A program made the translations under genes and the position numbers. The notes below the pieces were generated by a model. It worked only from the letters and a program-made list of their open reading frames with translations. It was not told the origin of the DNA and searched no databases. A stretch of 56,997 nucleotides of DNA from an uncultured Ruminococcus sp. (GTDB taxonomy: Bacteria > Bacillota > Clostridia > Oscillospirales > Acutalibacteraceae): NCBI GenBank assembly GCA_902802105.1, contig CADCKR010000004.1, positions 1 to 56,997 of the forward strand, written 5' to 3'. Below, piece by piece: positions 14,524 through 24,975 of this stretch (position 1 is its first letter; each line of letters opens with the position of its first letter).

Positions 14524-15440
14524 TGAATGAGATAACCAAGGATCTGCTGAGGGAAATTTCCGATTGGAACGGAGAATTCAAGGGCGCATACAACATACGC
14601 GAGGACGGTCAGTGTGCCGGCAGAGTATCAAGCAAAAATATAAAGATAGAATCAAAAACAGACAAGCCGGGTCTTGAAATATTCATTGCTCCTGGCACAA
14701 AGGGCGAGACGGTCTCCATTCCGGCCTGCGTGACGCACGGAGATGTTGACGACCTTGTGTACAACGATTTCTTCGTAGGCGAAAACGCAGATGTTATAAT
14801 CGTCGCAGGCTGCGGCATCCATACCGAAACAGGCGAGCCCGCAAGACACAACGGCATACACCGTTTCTTCCTTGGCAAGGGCTCAAAAGTAAAGTACCTC
14901 GAAAAACATATCGGTAAAGGTCACGGAACAGGGCTGCGCTCTATCGACCCCGTTACAGAAGCCGAGCTTGAAGAGGATTCCGTGCTTGAAATGGATACGG
15001 CTCAGATAGGCGGAGTGGACAGAACTACAAGAATAACAAAGGCGCAGCTCGGCGCAAGAGCAAAGCTGCTTATTCGTGAAAGGATACTCACCGAGAAGGA
15101 GCAGACCGCCAAAACGGATTTCAGAGTCGAGATGAACGGCCGTGATTCCGGCGTTGACCTCATTTCCCGTTCTGTGGCAAGGGACGATTCACACCAGGAG
15201 TATCATTCTGTTATCGTCGGCAATGCGCCGTGTACGGGCCACTCGGAATGTGACGCTATAATATCCGAAAACGGCAAGGTCGATGCCGCCCCTGAGCTTC
15301 ATGCAAGGGATAACGACGCCGCACTTATACACGAAGCGGCTATCGGAAAGATCGCAGGAGAGCAGATATTGAAGCTGCGCACCCTCGGTCTGACGGAAGA
15401 AGAGGCCGAAGCCACCATAATCGACGGCTTCCTCAGCTGA
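14523..15440 (+). CDS. smsB: SufB/SufD-like scaffold of a minimal SUF (SMS) system
   Basis: A 305-residue protein made almost only of the SufB/SufD beta-helix core; bacterial SufB is about 470 residues. Key patches are VAGCGIHTETGEPARHNGIHRFF with a conserved Cys (given as VAGCGIHTETGE and ARHNGIHRFF), VDRTTRITKAQLG, and near the end GHSECDAIISENG and ARDNDAALIHEAAIGKI, the region of the SufBD cluster-building site. The ATG overlaps the smsC TGA (TGATG), and AGGAGG precedes it. No sufS, sufU, sufD or sufE is adjacent, as in minimal systems; a NifU-like scaffold occurs elsewhere (24976-25668). Confidence 0.88.
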   Translation: MNEITKDLLREISDWNGEFKGAYNIREDGQCAGRVSSKNIKIESKTDKPGLEIFIAPGTKGETVSIPACVTHGDVDDLVYNDFFVGENADVIIVAGCGIHTETGEPARHNGIHRFFLGKGSKVKYLEKHIGKGHGTGLRSIDPVTEAELEEDSVLEMDTAQIGGVDRTTRITKAQLGARAKLLIRERILTEKEQTAKTDFRVEMNGRDSGVDLISRSVARDDSHQEYHSVIVGNAPCTGHSECDAIISENGKVDAAPELHARDNDAALIHEAAIGKIAGEQILKLRTLGLTEEEAEATIIDGFLS

Positions 15441-15472
15441 ACGGCGTAATTTTACGGGAGGTGTGATCCTGA

Positions 15473-16561
15473 ATGAAAATATTCAAAAAGATATTATGTC
15501 TGATATTTGCTTCCGCTTTGCTGATCCCGCTTTTCTCAATGCCGGCATTTGCTGAAGATAACGCTGAAAGCTCAGCCGGCAGCGATGCCGGCAAGATATC
15601 CTCAATGCTCGTCTACGGAGATTCACTTGCTACCGGATATCGTCTTGAAAACTACAGCCGCTTCGACAATTCCGGACCTGCCGACAGCTTCCCTAACCTT
15701 TTGTGCAAAAATTATGCGCTTGAATATGACAAGAATTTTTTTAACTATGCAAAAACCGGAGAGGACAGCACCAAGACACTTGCCGCTGTAAAAAACACTT
15801 CGCCGGAGCTTATCAAAAATGCCGATGTTATAATCATCTCCACCGGCGGCAATGACGTCATGGATATTGTTGAGCTGGCACTGTATCAGATATTTGTTGA
15901 TGAAAAGGATAATCTGGAAAAGATCGGCATAGAAGTTGATCTTTCAAGCCTTGATACGATCGAAAAAACGATAATCAGCGCTTTTTCAAACCCCAAGGCA
16001 AAGAGTTCCATTGACCGCATGATAAAAAAATGCTCCGACATCACCGTACAGAACAGTTTCAGCGATACCGTCCTGCTGTATGAGGCAAACGTGAAGGAAA
16101 TGATATCGTTTATACGTGAGACCGGCTCCGAAGCCGAGATCTTTTTCATTACTCCCTATGATCCCACCTCTATGCTGAGCGGCAACGCCATCATAGAGAG
16201 CATAAACAAGATGCTCACGGATATCAGCAATAAGACGCTTGACCTGATACAGACCAAGGAATACGGCTATAAGCTTCACGCCGAAGACCTGCTGAATGAG
16301 TTCAGAGATAATCTTATCGTATGGACAAACATTATCACCTTTGATATCCATCCCAACAAGGACGGGCACAGGCATATATATGAAATGCTCGTGCGGGATA
16401 TCTCCTCGGCTGTTTCAGCAAAAGAAGAGGCAGTCATGGCGCTGGCCGAAAAGAACGCTCCCTACAGCAACACTGTCGTATACATATTGTTCGGCGCTGC
16501 CTGTGTCTGTGTGACAGTTATAGTTATACATACCGTCCTCACGCACCGCAGGAAATCATGA
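15473..16561 (+). CDS. Membrane-anchored SGNH/GDSL-family hydrolase
   Basis: A 362-residue surface enzyme. Residues 1-27 are a signal peptide (hydrophobic, ending MPAFA|ED). The SGNH blocks are complete: VYGDSLATGY (nucleophile Ser), a Gly/Asn block with STGGNDVMD, and DIHPNKDGH (catalytic Asp and His). The C-terminal 30 residues hold a membrane helix (VYILFGAACVCVTVIVIHTV) and a short basic tail (THRRKS), so the catalytic domain faces outside. The substrate is unknown; relatives act on acyl or acetyl esters of lipids or wall polymers. It follows smsB by 32 bases and may be co-transcribed. Confidence 0.88.
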   Translation: MKIFKKILCLIFASALLIPLFSMPAFAEDNAESSAGSDAGKISSMLVYGDSLATGYRLENYSRFDNSGPADSFPNLLCKNYALEYDKNFFNYAKTGEDSTKTLAAVKNTSPELIKNADVIIISTGGNDVMDIVELALYQIFVDEKDNLEKIGIEVDLSSLDTIEKTIISAFSNPKAKSSIDRMIKKCSDITVQNSFSDTVLLYEANVKEMISFIRETGSEAEIFFITPYDPTSMLSGNAIIESINKMLTDISNKTLDLIQTKEYGYKLHAEDLLNEFRDNLIVWTNIITFDIHPNKDGHRHIYEMLVRDISSAVSAKEEAVMALAEKNAPYSNTVVYILFGAACVCVTVIVIHTVLTHRRKS

Positions 16562-16616
16562 TACAAAAATAATAATCCCGTCTCTTTTGCACACAATAAG
16601 CATGGGTGAGTATTTT

Positions 16617-17009
16617 ATGAAAAATAAGCTCTCATGCTTCTGCATACTTTTTTCTCTGGGCGGTACCGCATACGGTCTGCTTGAGATCATCTGGCGGCGG
16701 CATACGCATTGGTCGATGATCCTTACCGGAGGGCTTTGCTTTGCGGCTCTGTACAAAATATTCCGCAGTATCGGCATCTGTACCATGAGGCTGAAATGTC
16801 TGATAGGCTGCACCGTCATCACGATCACAGAGCTGCTTTCCGGATTCGTTTTCAATTATTGCTTCAAGCTGTGCGTCTGGGACTATTCCTCTCACCGCTT
16901 CAACTTCTGCGGACAGATATGCCCGTTTTACAGTATGCTATGGGCTTTCCTTACAATACCCGTAACTCATATATGCAGCTTTATTGACAGAAAATTCCAT
17001 CTTGTCTGA
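16617..17009 (+). CDS. Small polytopic protein of the CmpB/DUF1113 (PF06541) type
   Basis: A 130-residue membrane protein with about four hydrophobic segments. The stretch ITELLSGFVFNYCFKLCVWDYS followed by FNFCGQICPFYSMLWAF matches the putative ABC-transporter type IV / CmpB family (quoted in two parts: ELLSGFVFNYCFKLCVWDYS). The function is not established. The frame is open from 16587, but the ATG at 16617 has GGTGAG at the right distance and begins the first helix, so it is preferred. It is in line with the flanking rightward genes. Confidence 0.7.
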   Translation: MKNKLSCFCILFSLGGTAYGLLEIIWRRHTHWSMILTGGLCFAALYKIFRSIGICTMRLKCLIGCTVITITELLSGFVFNYCFKLCVWDYSSHRFNFCGQICPFYSMLWAFLTIPVTHICSFIDRKFHLV

Positions 17010-17074
17010 AAGGTCTGTCGGTGCGTATTATATGCTTCTTCCGCAAAAACTAATTCCGGGAGGCGCATAATAAT

Positions 17075-17812
17075 ATGAACAAATACAGCTTTATCTGCTC
17101 TGAACAAATTCCCGATGCAGAAGAGATACCCGATACGGAAAATGTATCTCAGGAGCTGCCGCTTTCGGCAATAACCGATACCGGCTCTATAATATCCGAC
17201 AACGGAAAATATGTCATACAGTTCATGACGATAATCGGGCAGATCGAAGGGCACTATATTCTGTCGCCAAGGAACAAAACGACAAAATATGAGCACATCA
17301 TACCTCAGCTTATCGCAGTAGAGCAAAGCACCGAAATTCAGGGGCTGCTCGTGCTGCTGAACACAGTCGGCGGTGATGTTGAAGCAGGGCTTGCAATAGC
17401 CGAGCTTATGGCAGGCATGAAAAAGCCCGTTGTTTCATTGGTGCTTGGCGGCGGCCACTCGATAGGCGTACCGATCGCAGTAGCGGCAAGGAAGTCATTT
17501 ATTGCCCGCTCTGCCACTATGACTATCCACCCTGTAAGAATGAGCGGCATGATGCTCGGCGTTCCGCAGGCGTTTGAATACTTTCAGCGTATGCAGCGCC
17601 GGATAACCGGCTTTGTTACGGCTCATTCAAAAATATCCGCAAAGCGCTACAACAGTCTTGCGCTCAACACCGGTGAGCTTGTTATGGACATCGGCACTAT
17701 ACTTGACGGTGAAGCCGCTGTTGCCGAAGGGCTTATAAACAGTATAGGCTCACTGAGCGACGCAGTAAAAGCTCTGTGCAAAATGATCGACAAGCAGCGC
17801 TCTGACGCTTAG
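17075..17812 (+). CDS. tepA: ClpP-family protease TepA
   Basis: A 245-residue ClpP-fold serine protease. The nucleophile lies in LGGGHSIGVP and the His in MTIHPVRMSG; both loops match TepA-type proteins, which in Bacillus are tied to secretion and sit next to spoIIIE. Here ftsK/spoIIIE also follows, with uppP between, so the synteny supports the call. The N-terminal 45 residues are acidic and variable. GGGAGG precedes the ATG. Confidence 0.85.
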   Translation: MNKYSFICSEQIPDAEEIPDTENVSQELPLSAITDTGSIISDNGKYVIQFMTIIGQIEGHYILSPRNKTTKYEHIIPQLIAVEQSTEIQGLLVLLNTVGGDVEAGLAIAELMAGMKKPVVSLVLGGGHSIGVPIAVAARKSFIARSATMTIHPVRMSGMMLGVPQAFEYFQRMQRRITGFVTAHSKISAKRYNSLALNTGELVMDIGTILDGEAAVAEGLINSIGSLSDAVKALCKMIDKQRSDA

Positions 17813-17924
17813 TTATTTTGCACAGGCAATTATCATATTATTACAATAGCTGCCGCAGCTCAGCTGTTGTTTTCCCGGCATATTCACGGCCGGGGATCTG
17901 ATCATATTATGGAGGTACATATTC

Positions 17925-18869
17925 ATGAATTTATTTGATGCTATTTTTCAAGGCATACTGCAGGGACTTACAGAGTTCCTGCCCGTATCCAGCAGCGGCC
18001 ATCTTGCTATCTATCAGCACATAACGGGCATTACTGAAAACAACCTGTTTTTTTCGGTAATGCTGCACGTCGGAACGCTTGCCGCAGTGGTGATCGTGTA
18101 TTTCAAGACCGTTATCAAGCTGTTCGGTGCACTTGGCAGCATTATAAAGAAGATATTCACAAAAAGCTTCAAGTGGAAGGAAATGACTCCTCAGGAAAAT
18201 ATGGCTGTTATGATAATCATAGGACTTCTCCCGCTTTTTGCGCTCTTCCTCCCTATTCCCGGAACAGGACTGAAGCTTAAAGACCTCGGCGATAAGTTTG
18301 CAACGGACGGCTACTTTATTGTTGTAGGCATAGCGCTTACGCTTACAAGCGTACTGCTTCTTTTCAGCGGAAGAAGTCAAAGAAGCGTTAAGATCATAGA
18401 CGGCAAAAAATACAGAAAAAAGCTCAGAAAAGAATACCGTCCATTGGATGCCGTCATAGTCGGCTTTTCACAGTGCGGAGCTGCACTTCTGCCCGGCCTT
18501 TCACGCTCCGGCTCAACTCTTGCGGCAGGACAGTTCCGCGGCATCGAAAGACAGACCGCTCTTGACTTTTCCTTCCTTCTCGGTACTCCTGCAATAGTTG
18601 CAGCTGCCCTGCTTGAACTAAAGGATGTACTTTTCTCTGCCGAAAGCGATATCAAGGATATAAATGCCGCTTATGTTATAATCGGCATGATAGTTGCCGC
18701 CGCTGTCGGCATGGTTGCAATAAAGCTCTTCAAATGGCTGCTCAAAACAAACAAGATGTTTATTTTCATTCTCTACACTGCTGCTGTAGGACTTACGATA
18801 ATACTCATCAGCATAATCGAGCTTTCATCAGGAACGAACCTGTTTACTCAGCAGCCTCTGCACTTTTGA
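17925..18869 (+). CDS. uppP: Undecaprenyl-diphosphatase
   Basis: A 314-residue membrane enzyme of the BacA/UppP family that recycles undecaprenyl diphosphate to the monophosphate carrier for peptidoglycan synthesis; it also gives bacitracin tolerance. The signature LQGLTEFLPVSSSGHLAI is at residues 9-26, and the second motif GLSRSGSTLAAGQFRG carries the catalytic Ser/Arg. About eight hydrophobic segments are seen. The chain is somewhat longer than the usual 270 residues, with a basic cytoplasmic insert (KKYRKKLRKEYR). It sits between tepA and ftsK. Confidence 0.95.
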   Translation: MNLFDAIFQGILQGLTEFLPVSSSGHLAIYQHITGITENNLFFSVMLHVGTLAAVVIVYFKTVIKLFGALGSIIKKIFTKSFKWKEMTPQENMAVMIIIGLLPLFALFLPIPGTGLKLKDLGDKFATDGYFIVVGIALTLTSVLLLFSGRSQRSVKIIDGKKYRKKLRKEYRPLDAVIVGFSQCGAALLPGLSRSGSTLAAGQFRGIERQTALDFSFLLGTPAIVAAALLELKDVLFSAESDIKDINAAYVIIGMIVAAAVGMVAIKLFKWLLKTNKMFIFILYTAAVGLTIILISIIELSSGTNLFTQQPLHF

Positions 18870-18890
18870 ATAAACGGAGGTGCATAAAAC

Positions 18891-21755
18891 TTGGCTGAAA
18901 AAAAAGCAACAGGCAGTCGGACAAAAAAGCCGGCAGCAAAAAAATCGGGCAGCCGTTCTTCTTCGGGGACTGCCCGTAAAAGTACCGCTAAAAACAGTAA
19001 GGGCGCTTCTTCACAGAACACAAAGCGTCCATCTGCAAAGTCAAGGGCTTCCGCAGCATCAAAAGAAGCTGCCGAGCAAATAAAGAAGATACGTTTTGCA
19101 AAGGGCGTTATCCTGCTCGGCTTCGCTCTGCTGCTGTTTATGCTGTTTTTCCTCACAGGCGAAAGCGTCTGGAAGTCAATGCACGATTTCTACAAAGGCG
19201 TATTCGGATTTCTCGGTGTTTTAGTTCCGCTGATATTCATATACTGCTCTGCGCAGATGTTCAGGGTAAAATCTACATACAGATTCCCCCTGAAGGTGTT
19301 TTTCTTTTGCGGCACTATTGTAATGTTCTCAACAACGATATTTGCTTTTTCGTCCGCAGGTATGCAGCTTGGCGGATACGGACAGGAAATATCGAACGCA
19401 TTCAGAGAATCTTCCCTTAACAACGGACCGGGCTGCATAGGCGCATTTTTAGGAGTACCTCTTTCAAAGCTTCTTGGCGGCGTTGTAGGCGGGCTTATAT
19501 CAACGATAATATTTGTATTTTTTGTTTATATGTCCTTTGAGGCTCTGTTCATCAATATAATCGACAGCATAAAAGAGCCTGTAAGCGAGAAGATAAGCGA
19601 CCGCAAGGAGATACGTACCCGCGTTAAGGCTGAGGAAAAGAAAATAAAGGATGAAAACCGCAGAAAAACCCGTGAAGAATATGTTAACCGCACGGTCGAT
19701 AAAAGGGTAAAGGCTGTTCAGCGAAAGAACGAGGAGTCCGAGTACAGGCGCATAAACAAAACGCCATTCTATGAGAGTGATGCTGCCGAAAGCAGGAAGA
19801 ATAATAAGCCTAAGCCTGCCGTAAAGCCGCAAAAAGAGCCCGCTTTGGCTGAGACGGCAGGAGAAGCGCCTGTAAGTATCGACAAGATACCGGCTATTGT
19901 AAACAAGGAAACTCAGTCTGCCGCAGAAAGCGCTGACGTACAGGCTGACAGCAGGGATATTTACTCTGAATCTACAATAGATATCTCAGAGCTTGTAAGA
20001 AAAGACCATGAGGCTCAGACAGCTAAAGCACCTGAAAGCAGCACTGCTGCCAAGCCGCCTGTCTCTCCTGCCGCAAATGCCAAAAAGCCTGAGCCAAAAG
20101 CAGGCGAAGGCACCTATGTAAAGCCCTCTGAGCTTGGAAACGCCCAGAAGATAAGCACAGCAAGCCAGCCGGACGTTTTTTATATCAAGCCGCCCTTTAC
20201 ACTGCTTGAAGCACAGCCTCCTGAGCAGGAGTATAATATATCGCGTGAGCTGCAGCAGAGCGCTACCAAGCTTGTAGAAACACTGAAAAGCTTCGGCGTT
20301 GCTACCACAATAACCGACATTTGCAGAGGTCCTTCCGTTACACGCTACGAGCTGCAGCCTGCCTCCGGCGTGAAAATAAGCAAGATAACAAACCTTGCCG
20401 ATGATATAGCCATGAACCTTGCCGCTACCGGCGTCCGTATCGAAGCGCCCATTCCCGGAAAGAACGCTGTCGGAATAGAGGTCCCTAACAAGCACGTTTC
20501 GATCGTAAAAATGAGGGATCTTATGGAATCGCGTGAGTTCCAGAGCGCCAAAAGCAAGCTGACCGTCGTTCTCGGTAAGGATCTTACCGGCAAGATAACT
20601 CTTGCCGACCTTGCGCGTATGCCGCATCTTCTCATAGCAGGCTCTACCGGATCGGGTAAATCCGTATGCATAAACTCAATGCTTGTAAGCCTTCTCTATA
20701 AGGCGGGGCCCGATGAGGTAAAGCTCATACTTATCGACCCGAAGGTAGTTGAGCTTGGAGTATACAACGGTGTTCCCCATCTTCTTGTGCCCGTGGTGAC
20801 AGACCCGCGCAAGGCCGCAGGCGCTCTTAACTGGGCTGTGAATGAAATGCTTGAACGCTACAAGACCTTTGCTGAATATAACGTAAGGGATATGCACAGC
20901 TACAACCGCCTTGTGGACAAGCAGAATACAGAAGCAGGCGACAGCTACGCCGAAGACGCCGACAGGACCTTTGAAGAGGATGAGATGCTTGCTCAGGCAC
21001 AGGCCGAGCTGAAAAGCTCATCTGACGCGCCGCAGGAAAAGCACAAGCTTGAAAAAATGTGTCATATCGTTATCGTTATAGACGAGCTTGCAGACCTGAT
21101 GATGGCCGCGCCGAACGAGGTAGAGGAATCTATCTGCCGCCTTGCACAGATGGCACGTGCAGCAGGAATGCACCTCGTTATTGCAACGCAGCGTCCGTCA
21201 GTTGATGTTATAACAGGTCTTATCAAGGCGAATGTGCCCAGCCGTATCGCTTTTGCGGTAAAGTCGCAGATCGACTCAAGAACTATACTTGATACCGGCG
21301 GCGCCGACAAGCTTCTCGGACGAGGCGATATGCTTTACTCGCCTATCGGCACTACAAAGCCGATACGTGTTCAGGGCTGTTATGTTGATGATGACGAGAT
21401 CGAGCATATAGTTGAATTCATAAAGCATAACAAGACTGTCGAATACGACAAGAATGTTATTGACGAGATCGAAAGAAACGCTGCTGCCGACAATTCCGGC
21501 AAGCAAAGCGACTCTGAAACGGACGGAGATATGGACCCTGTTATGGAGCAGGCCATACAGTGTGTAGTCGAAGCCGGACAAGCATCCACCTCACTGCTGC
21601 AGCGCCGTCTGCGGCTTGGATATGCCCGTGCCGGACGTCTTATAGACGAGATGGAAATGATGGGCATCGTAGGCCCTCACGAAGGCTCAAAGCCCCGTCA
21701 GGTGCTTATGACATATCAGCAGTGGCTTGAACGCAATCTGACAAAGCAGGACTGA
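18891..21755 (+). CDS. ftsK: DNA translocase FtsK/SpoIIIE
   Basis: A 954-residue membrane-anchored motor that pumps chromosomal DNA through the closing septum (and into the forespore in spore formers). Order: a basic Ala/Lys/Ser-rich N-tail (1-65), four membrane helices (about 65-235), a charged linker with a coiled region (about 235-440), the alpha/beta motor with Walker [11 protein letters not shown] (about 583-592) and Walker [14 protein letters not shown] (about 727-739), and a gamma winged-helix domain at about 880-945 ([20 protein letters not shown]). The start is TTG at 18891, with CGGAGG 10 bases upstream. About 20 bases separate it from uppP, so the two may share a transcript. Confidence 0.96.
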   Translation: MAEKKATGSRTKKPAAKKSGSRSSSGTARKSTAKNSKGASSQNTKRPSAKSRASAASKEAAEQIKKIRFAKGVILLGFALLLFMLFFLTGESVWKSMHDFYKGVFGFLGVLVPLIFIYCSAQMFRVKSTYRFPLKVFFFCGTIVMFSTTIFAFSSAGMQLGGYGQEISNAFRESSLNNGPGCIGAFLGVPLSKLLGGVVGGLISTIIFVFFVYMSFEALFINIIDSIKEPVSEKISDRKEIRTRVKAEEKKIKDENRRKTREEYVNRTVDKRVKAVQRKNEESEYRRINKTPFYESDAAESRKNNKPKPAVKPQKEPALAETAGEAPVSIDKIPAIVNKETQSAAESADVQADSRDIYSESTIDISELVRKDHEAQTAKAPESSTAAKPPVSPAANAKKPEPKAGEGTYVKPSELGNAQKISTASQPDVFYIKPPFTLLEAQPPEQEYNISRELQQSATKLVETLKSFGVATTITDICRGPSVTRYELQPASGVKISKITNLADDIAMNLAATGVRIEAPIPGKNAVGIEVPNKHVSIVKMRDLMESREFQSAKSKLTVVLGKDLTGKITLADLARMPHLLIAGSTGSGKSVCINSMLVSLLYKAGPDEVKLILIDPKVVELGVYNGVPHLLVPVVTDPRKAAGALNWAVNEMLERYKTFAEYNVRDMHSYNRLVDKQNTEAGDSYAEDADRTFEEDEMLAQAQAELKSSSDAPQEKHKLEKMCHIVIVIDELADLMMAAPNEVEESICRLAQMARAAGMHLVIATQRPSVDVITGLIKANVPSRIAFAVKSQIDSRTILDTGGADKLLGRGDMLYSPIGTTKPIRVQGCYVDDDEIEHIVEFIKHNKTVEYDKNVIDEIERNAAADNSGKQSDSETDGDMDPVMEQAIQCVVEAGQASTSLLQRRLRLGYARAGRLIDEMEMMGIVGPHEGSKPRQVLMTYQQWLERNLTKQD

Positions 21756-21902
21756 TGCTTCCTGCAGGCTGCGGCCGGAACTGCGCATCCCTGCACACGT
21801 TTTTATCAGATCTTTTATACGGCTTTTAGCCGAATGATACTGTTGCTGACCACGATATTTTTCGGGGTTCATATATTTTCAAATACCACGGAGGTAATAC
21901 AA

Positions 21903-23735
21903 ATGAAAAGAGAAGGACAAATCAAGGTCGATTCGGAAAACCTGTTTCCGATCATCAAAAAGTGGCTCTATTCGGACAGAGATATCTTTATCCGTGAGCT
22001 TGTTGCAAATGCCTGTGATGCTATAAAGAAGTATCAGAGCCTTTGTCAGATGGGCGAAGCCGAAAATGACAATGCTGCGCCAAGGATAGACGTCACTCTT
22101 GACCCTGAGGCAAAAACTATCACTGTTTCCGATAACGGCATCGGCATGACAGAGGACGAGGTCGAAAAATACATCGCTCAGATCGCATTCTCAGGCGCTC
22201 AGGAGTTCCTTGACAAATACAAGGATAAGACTGACGCTGATGGCGGCATTATCGGTCATTTCGGACTTGGCTTCTATTCATCATACATGGTAGCTGAAAA
22301 CGTGGAGATCGAAACTCTTTCTTATCAGAAGGATTCAAAGCCTGTACACTGGGAAAGCAACGGCAGCCACACCTACGAGATCGCAGACGGCAGCCGCACC
22401 GAAAAGGGTACGAGCGTTATACTCCACATCTCTGATGACGGCAAGGAGTTTCTCAGCGAATACAAGATGCGTGAGATACTCAGAAAGTATTGTCACTTCA
22501 TGCCCTATGAGATATTCTTCAATACAATAAAGAAGCCTGATGAGAGCGCAGAAAAGAAGGATGAAGCTCCTTCACTCCCCAAGCCCATCAACAACACCTC
22601 TCCCCTCTGGCTCAAGGCTCCGAAGGACTGCACCACAGAAGAATATGAGGATTTCTATCGTGAGACCTTCACCGATATGAATCTTCCGCTTTTCTGGATA
22701 CACCTCAATGTGGATTATCCCTTCCGCCTGAAAGGTATACTCTACTTCCCGAAGCAGACCGACAAGCTTCAGGTAATGCCCGGTGAGATCAAGCTCTTTG
22801 CAAATCAGGTGTACATCGCAGACAATATCAAGGAGGTCGTTCCCGAGTTCCTTATGCTGCTCAAGGGCGTGATCGACTGCCCCGATCTTCCGCTTAATGT
22901 TTCCCGTTCCTTCCTTCAGAATGACGGTGAGGTCGCTAAGATCTCACGCCACATCACAAAGAAGGTCGCAGACAAGCTCACATCTGTATTCAACAATGAG
23001 CGCAAGTCATTCGAGAGCTACTGGGACGATATTTCACCGTTTATCAAGTTCGGCTGCATAAAGGACGAAAAATTCTATGATAAGATAAAGGATATCATTC
23101 TTTTCAAGAATCTTGAAGGCGAATACAAGACCTTTGCCGAGCTGCCCAAGCAGAACGATAAGGTATATTACGTTTCAAGCACTGAGGTCCAGGGACAGTA
23201 CATCAAGCTCTTTAAAGATAACGGTCTTGATGCTGTAATTCTTGAACACAATATCGACACCCATTTTGTTACGTTCCTTGAATACAAGGAAAGCGGCACC
23301 AAGTTTGTACGCATCGACTCAGAGGTCGGTGAAGCACTCAAAACCTCTGATGCAGATGAAAACAAGGGCTCTGACGATACCCTCTCAAATATGTTCAAGG
23401 ATGCTATAGGAAAGGAAAAGCTCACCGTCAAGGTAGAGAACCTGAGATCCGATGATACGCCCGCTATTCTCACGATAGACGAATATCAGCGCCGCATGAG
23501 CGATATCAGCCGCATCTACGGTAATATGTTCGGCAAGGTCGATGAGGCTGCCGAAACGCTTATCGTTAATTCCTCAAACAGCATTGTCAAGAAGCTGCCG
23601 GAGCTTGATGCTGACAAGCAGAAGCTTCTCTGCCGCCACATTTTTGACCTTGCTCTTATGAGCCAGAGAAAGCTCACCGCCGAGGAAATGGAAGGCTTTA
23701 TCACACGCAGCGTTCAGGTAATGGGACTTATCTGA
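21903..23735 (+). CDS. htpG: Chaperone protein HtpG (bacterial Hsp90)
   Basis: A 610-residue cytosolic ATP-dependent chaperone. The GHKL ATPase core is clear: RELVANACDAIKK, VSDNGIGMT and GHFGLGFYSSYMVA form the nucleotide pocket. The middle domain carries PLNVSRSFLQ with the catalytic Arg. The frame is open from 21834, but the ATG at 21903 is preceded by GGAGG (CACGGAGGTAATACAA) and begins the normal family N-terminus. It is followed by a strong hairpin, so it is monocistronic or ends the ftsK run. Confidence 0.97.
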   Translation: MKREGQIKVDSENLFPIIKKWLYSDRDIFIRELVANACDAIKKYQSLCQMGEAENDNAAPRIDVTLDPEAKTITVSDNGIGMTEDEVEKYIAQIAFSGAQEFLDKYKDKTDADGGIIGHFGLGFYSSYMVAENVEIETLSYQKDSKPVHWESNGSHTYEIADGSRTEKGTSVILHISDDGKEFLSEYKMREILRKYCHFMPYEIFFNTIKKPDESAEKKDEAPSLPKPINNTSPLWLKAPKDCTTEEYEDFYRETFTDMNLPLFWIHLNVDYPFRLKGILYFPKQTDKLQVMPGEIKLFANQVYIADNIKEVVPEFLMLLKGVIDCPDLPLNVSRSFLQNDGEVAKISRHITKKVADKLTSVFNNERKSFESYWDDISPFIKFGCIKDEKFYDKIKDIILFKNLEGEYKTFAELPKQNDKVYYVSSTEVQGQYIKLFKDNGLDAVILEHNIDTHFVTFLEYKESGTKFVRIDSEVGEALKTSDADENKGSDDTLSNMFKDAIGKEKLTVKVENLRSDDTPAILTIDEYQRRMSDISRIYGNMFGKVDEAAETLIVNSSNSIVKKLPELDADKQKLLCRHIFDLALMSQRKLTAEEMEGFITRSVQVMGLI

Positions 23736-23753
23736 TAATACGAATATACATCA

Positions 23754-23800
23754 AAAGACACAGCTTACCGTATTCCGGTCTGCTGTGTCTTTCGCTTTTT
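23754..23800 (+). terminator. Terminator of htpG
   Basis: AAAGACACAGC (23754-23764) pairs with GCTGTGTCTTT (23782-23792), 11 bp, followed by CGCTTTTT. Confidence 0.92.
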
Positions 23801-23960
23801 GGCGGAAAGCTTTTAAAGGTGCTGAATTATACTAATTTCTGATAAAAATCAGACCGCAAAAATTGTCTGCTTTTTGTCAGGTATTAGTATTAAACCTGTA
23901 AAAGAAAAAGCGGCCGCCGTAATGACGACCGCCGTAAGTCTCAAAAGAAACAGATCGGGA

Positions 23961-24971
23961 TCAGAACTTGCCTTCCTTAGCAGCCTCTTCAACGCTTACT
24001 GCAACTGCAACTGTAGCGCCAACCATGGGGTTGTTGCCCATGCCGATAAGACCCATCATCTCAACGTGTGCAGGAACAGAGCTGGAGCCTGCAAACTGAG
24101 CGTCTGAGTGCATACGTCCCATAGTATCTGTCATACCGTAGGAAGCAGGACCTGCTGCCATGTTATCGGGATGGAGAGTACGTCCTGTGCCGCCGCCGGA
24201 AGCAACGGAGAAGTACTTCTTGCCCTGCTCGATGCATTCCTTCTTGTAGGTAGCAGCAACAGGATGCTGGAATCTTGTGGGGTTAGTTGAGTTACCGGTG
24301 ATGGAAACGCCGACATTCTCCATGTGCATGATAGCAACGCCTTCCTGAACGTCGTCTGCGCCGTAGCACTTTACTGTAGCTCTCAGGCCTGTTGAGAAGG
24401 GCTTTTCATAAACGACCTTCAGCTCAGCTGTCTTGTAGTCATACTTTGTTTCAACGAAGGTAAAGCCGTTGATACGTGAGATGATCTGAGCAGCGTCCTT
24501 GCCGAGACCGTTGAGGATAACGCGCAGAGGCTTCTGGCGAACCTTGTTAGCCTTCTCAGCGATACCGATAGCGCCTTCAGCAGCAGCAAATGACTCGTGA
24601 CCTGCCAGGAAGCAGAAGCACTCTGTCTCCTCCTCAAGGAGCATCTTGCCTAGGTTGCCGTGGCCAAGGCCGACCTTTCTGTGGTCAGCAACAGAGCCGG
24701 GAATACAGAAAGCCTGAAGTCCTTCACCGATAGCAGCGGCAGCGTCTGCTGCTCTGCGGCAGTTCTTCTTGATAGCGATAGCTGCGCCTACTGTGTAAGC
24801 CCAGCAAGCATTTTCAAAGCAGATGGGCTGGATCTTCTTGACCTGAGCATAAACATCCAGACCTGCATCCTTTGTGATCTTTTCAGCTTCCTCGATAGAA
24901 GCGATGCCATACTGATTGAGTACAGCAGTGATCTTGTCAATTCTTCTTTCGTATGATTCAAACAGAGCCAT
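23961..24971 (-). CDS. GGGtGRT-family protein
   Basis: A 336-residue conserved protein named for its motif, visible here as ASGGGTGRTLHPDNMAAGP. Members occur in anaerobic Firmicutes and typically lie beside a NifU-like scaffold, as here (4-base gap to the upstream gene). An Ala/Gly-rich C-terminus (GMGNNPMVGATVAVAVSV) and a conserved FLAGHESFAAAEGAIG block are also seen. No enzymatic role is established. The context points to Fe-S or metal handling, which is inference. Confidence 0.9.
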   Translation of the reverse strand: MALFESYERRIDKITAVLNQYGIASIEEAEKITKDAGLDVYAQVKKIQPICFENACWAYTVGAAIAIKKNCRRAADAAAAIGEGLQAFCIPGSVADHRKVGLGHGNLGKMLLEEETECFCFLAGHESFAAAEGAIGIAEKANKVRQKPLRVILNGLGKDAAQIISRINGFTFVETKYDYKTAELKVVYEKPFSTGLRATVKCYGADDVQEGVAIMHMENVGVSITGNSTNPTRFQHPVAATYKKECIEQGKKYFSVASGGGTGRTLHPDNMAAGPASYGMTDTMGRMHSDAQFAGSSSVPAHVEMMGLIGMGNNPMVGATVAVAVSVEEAAKEGKF

Positions 24972-24975
24972 TTTA

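Noticed and set aside
23880-23945. Terminator after the GGGtGRT gene
   Set aside because: The GC-rich stretch is mainly a direct repeat (ACGGCGG twice) plus GCGGCCGC, not a good stem-loop, although a T-rich tail follows; not called.
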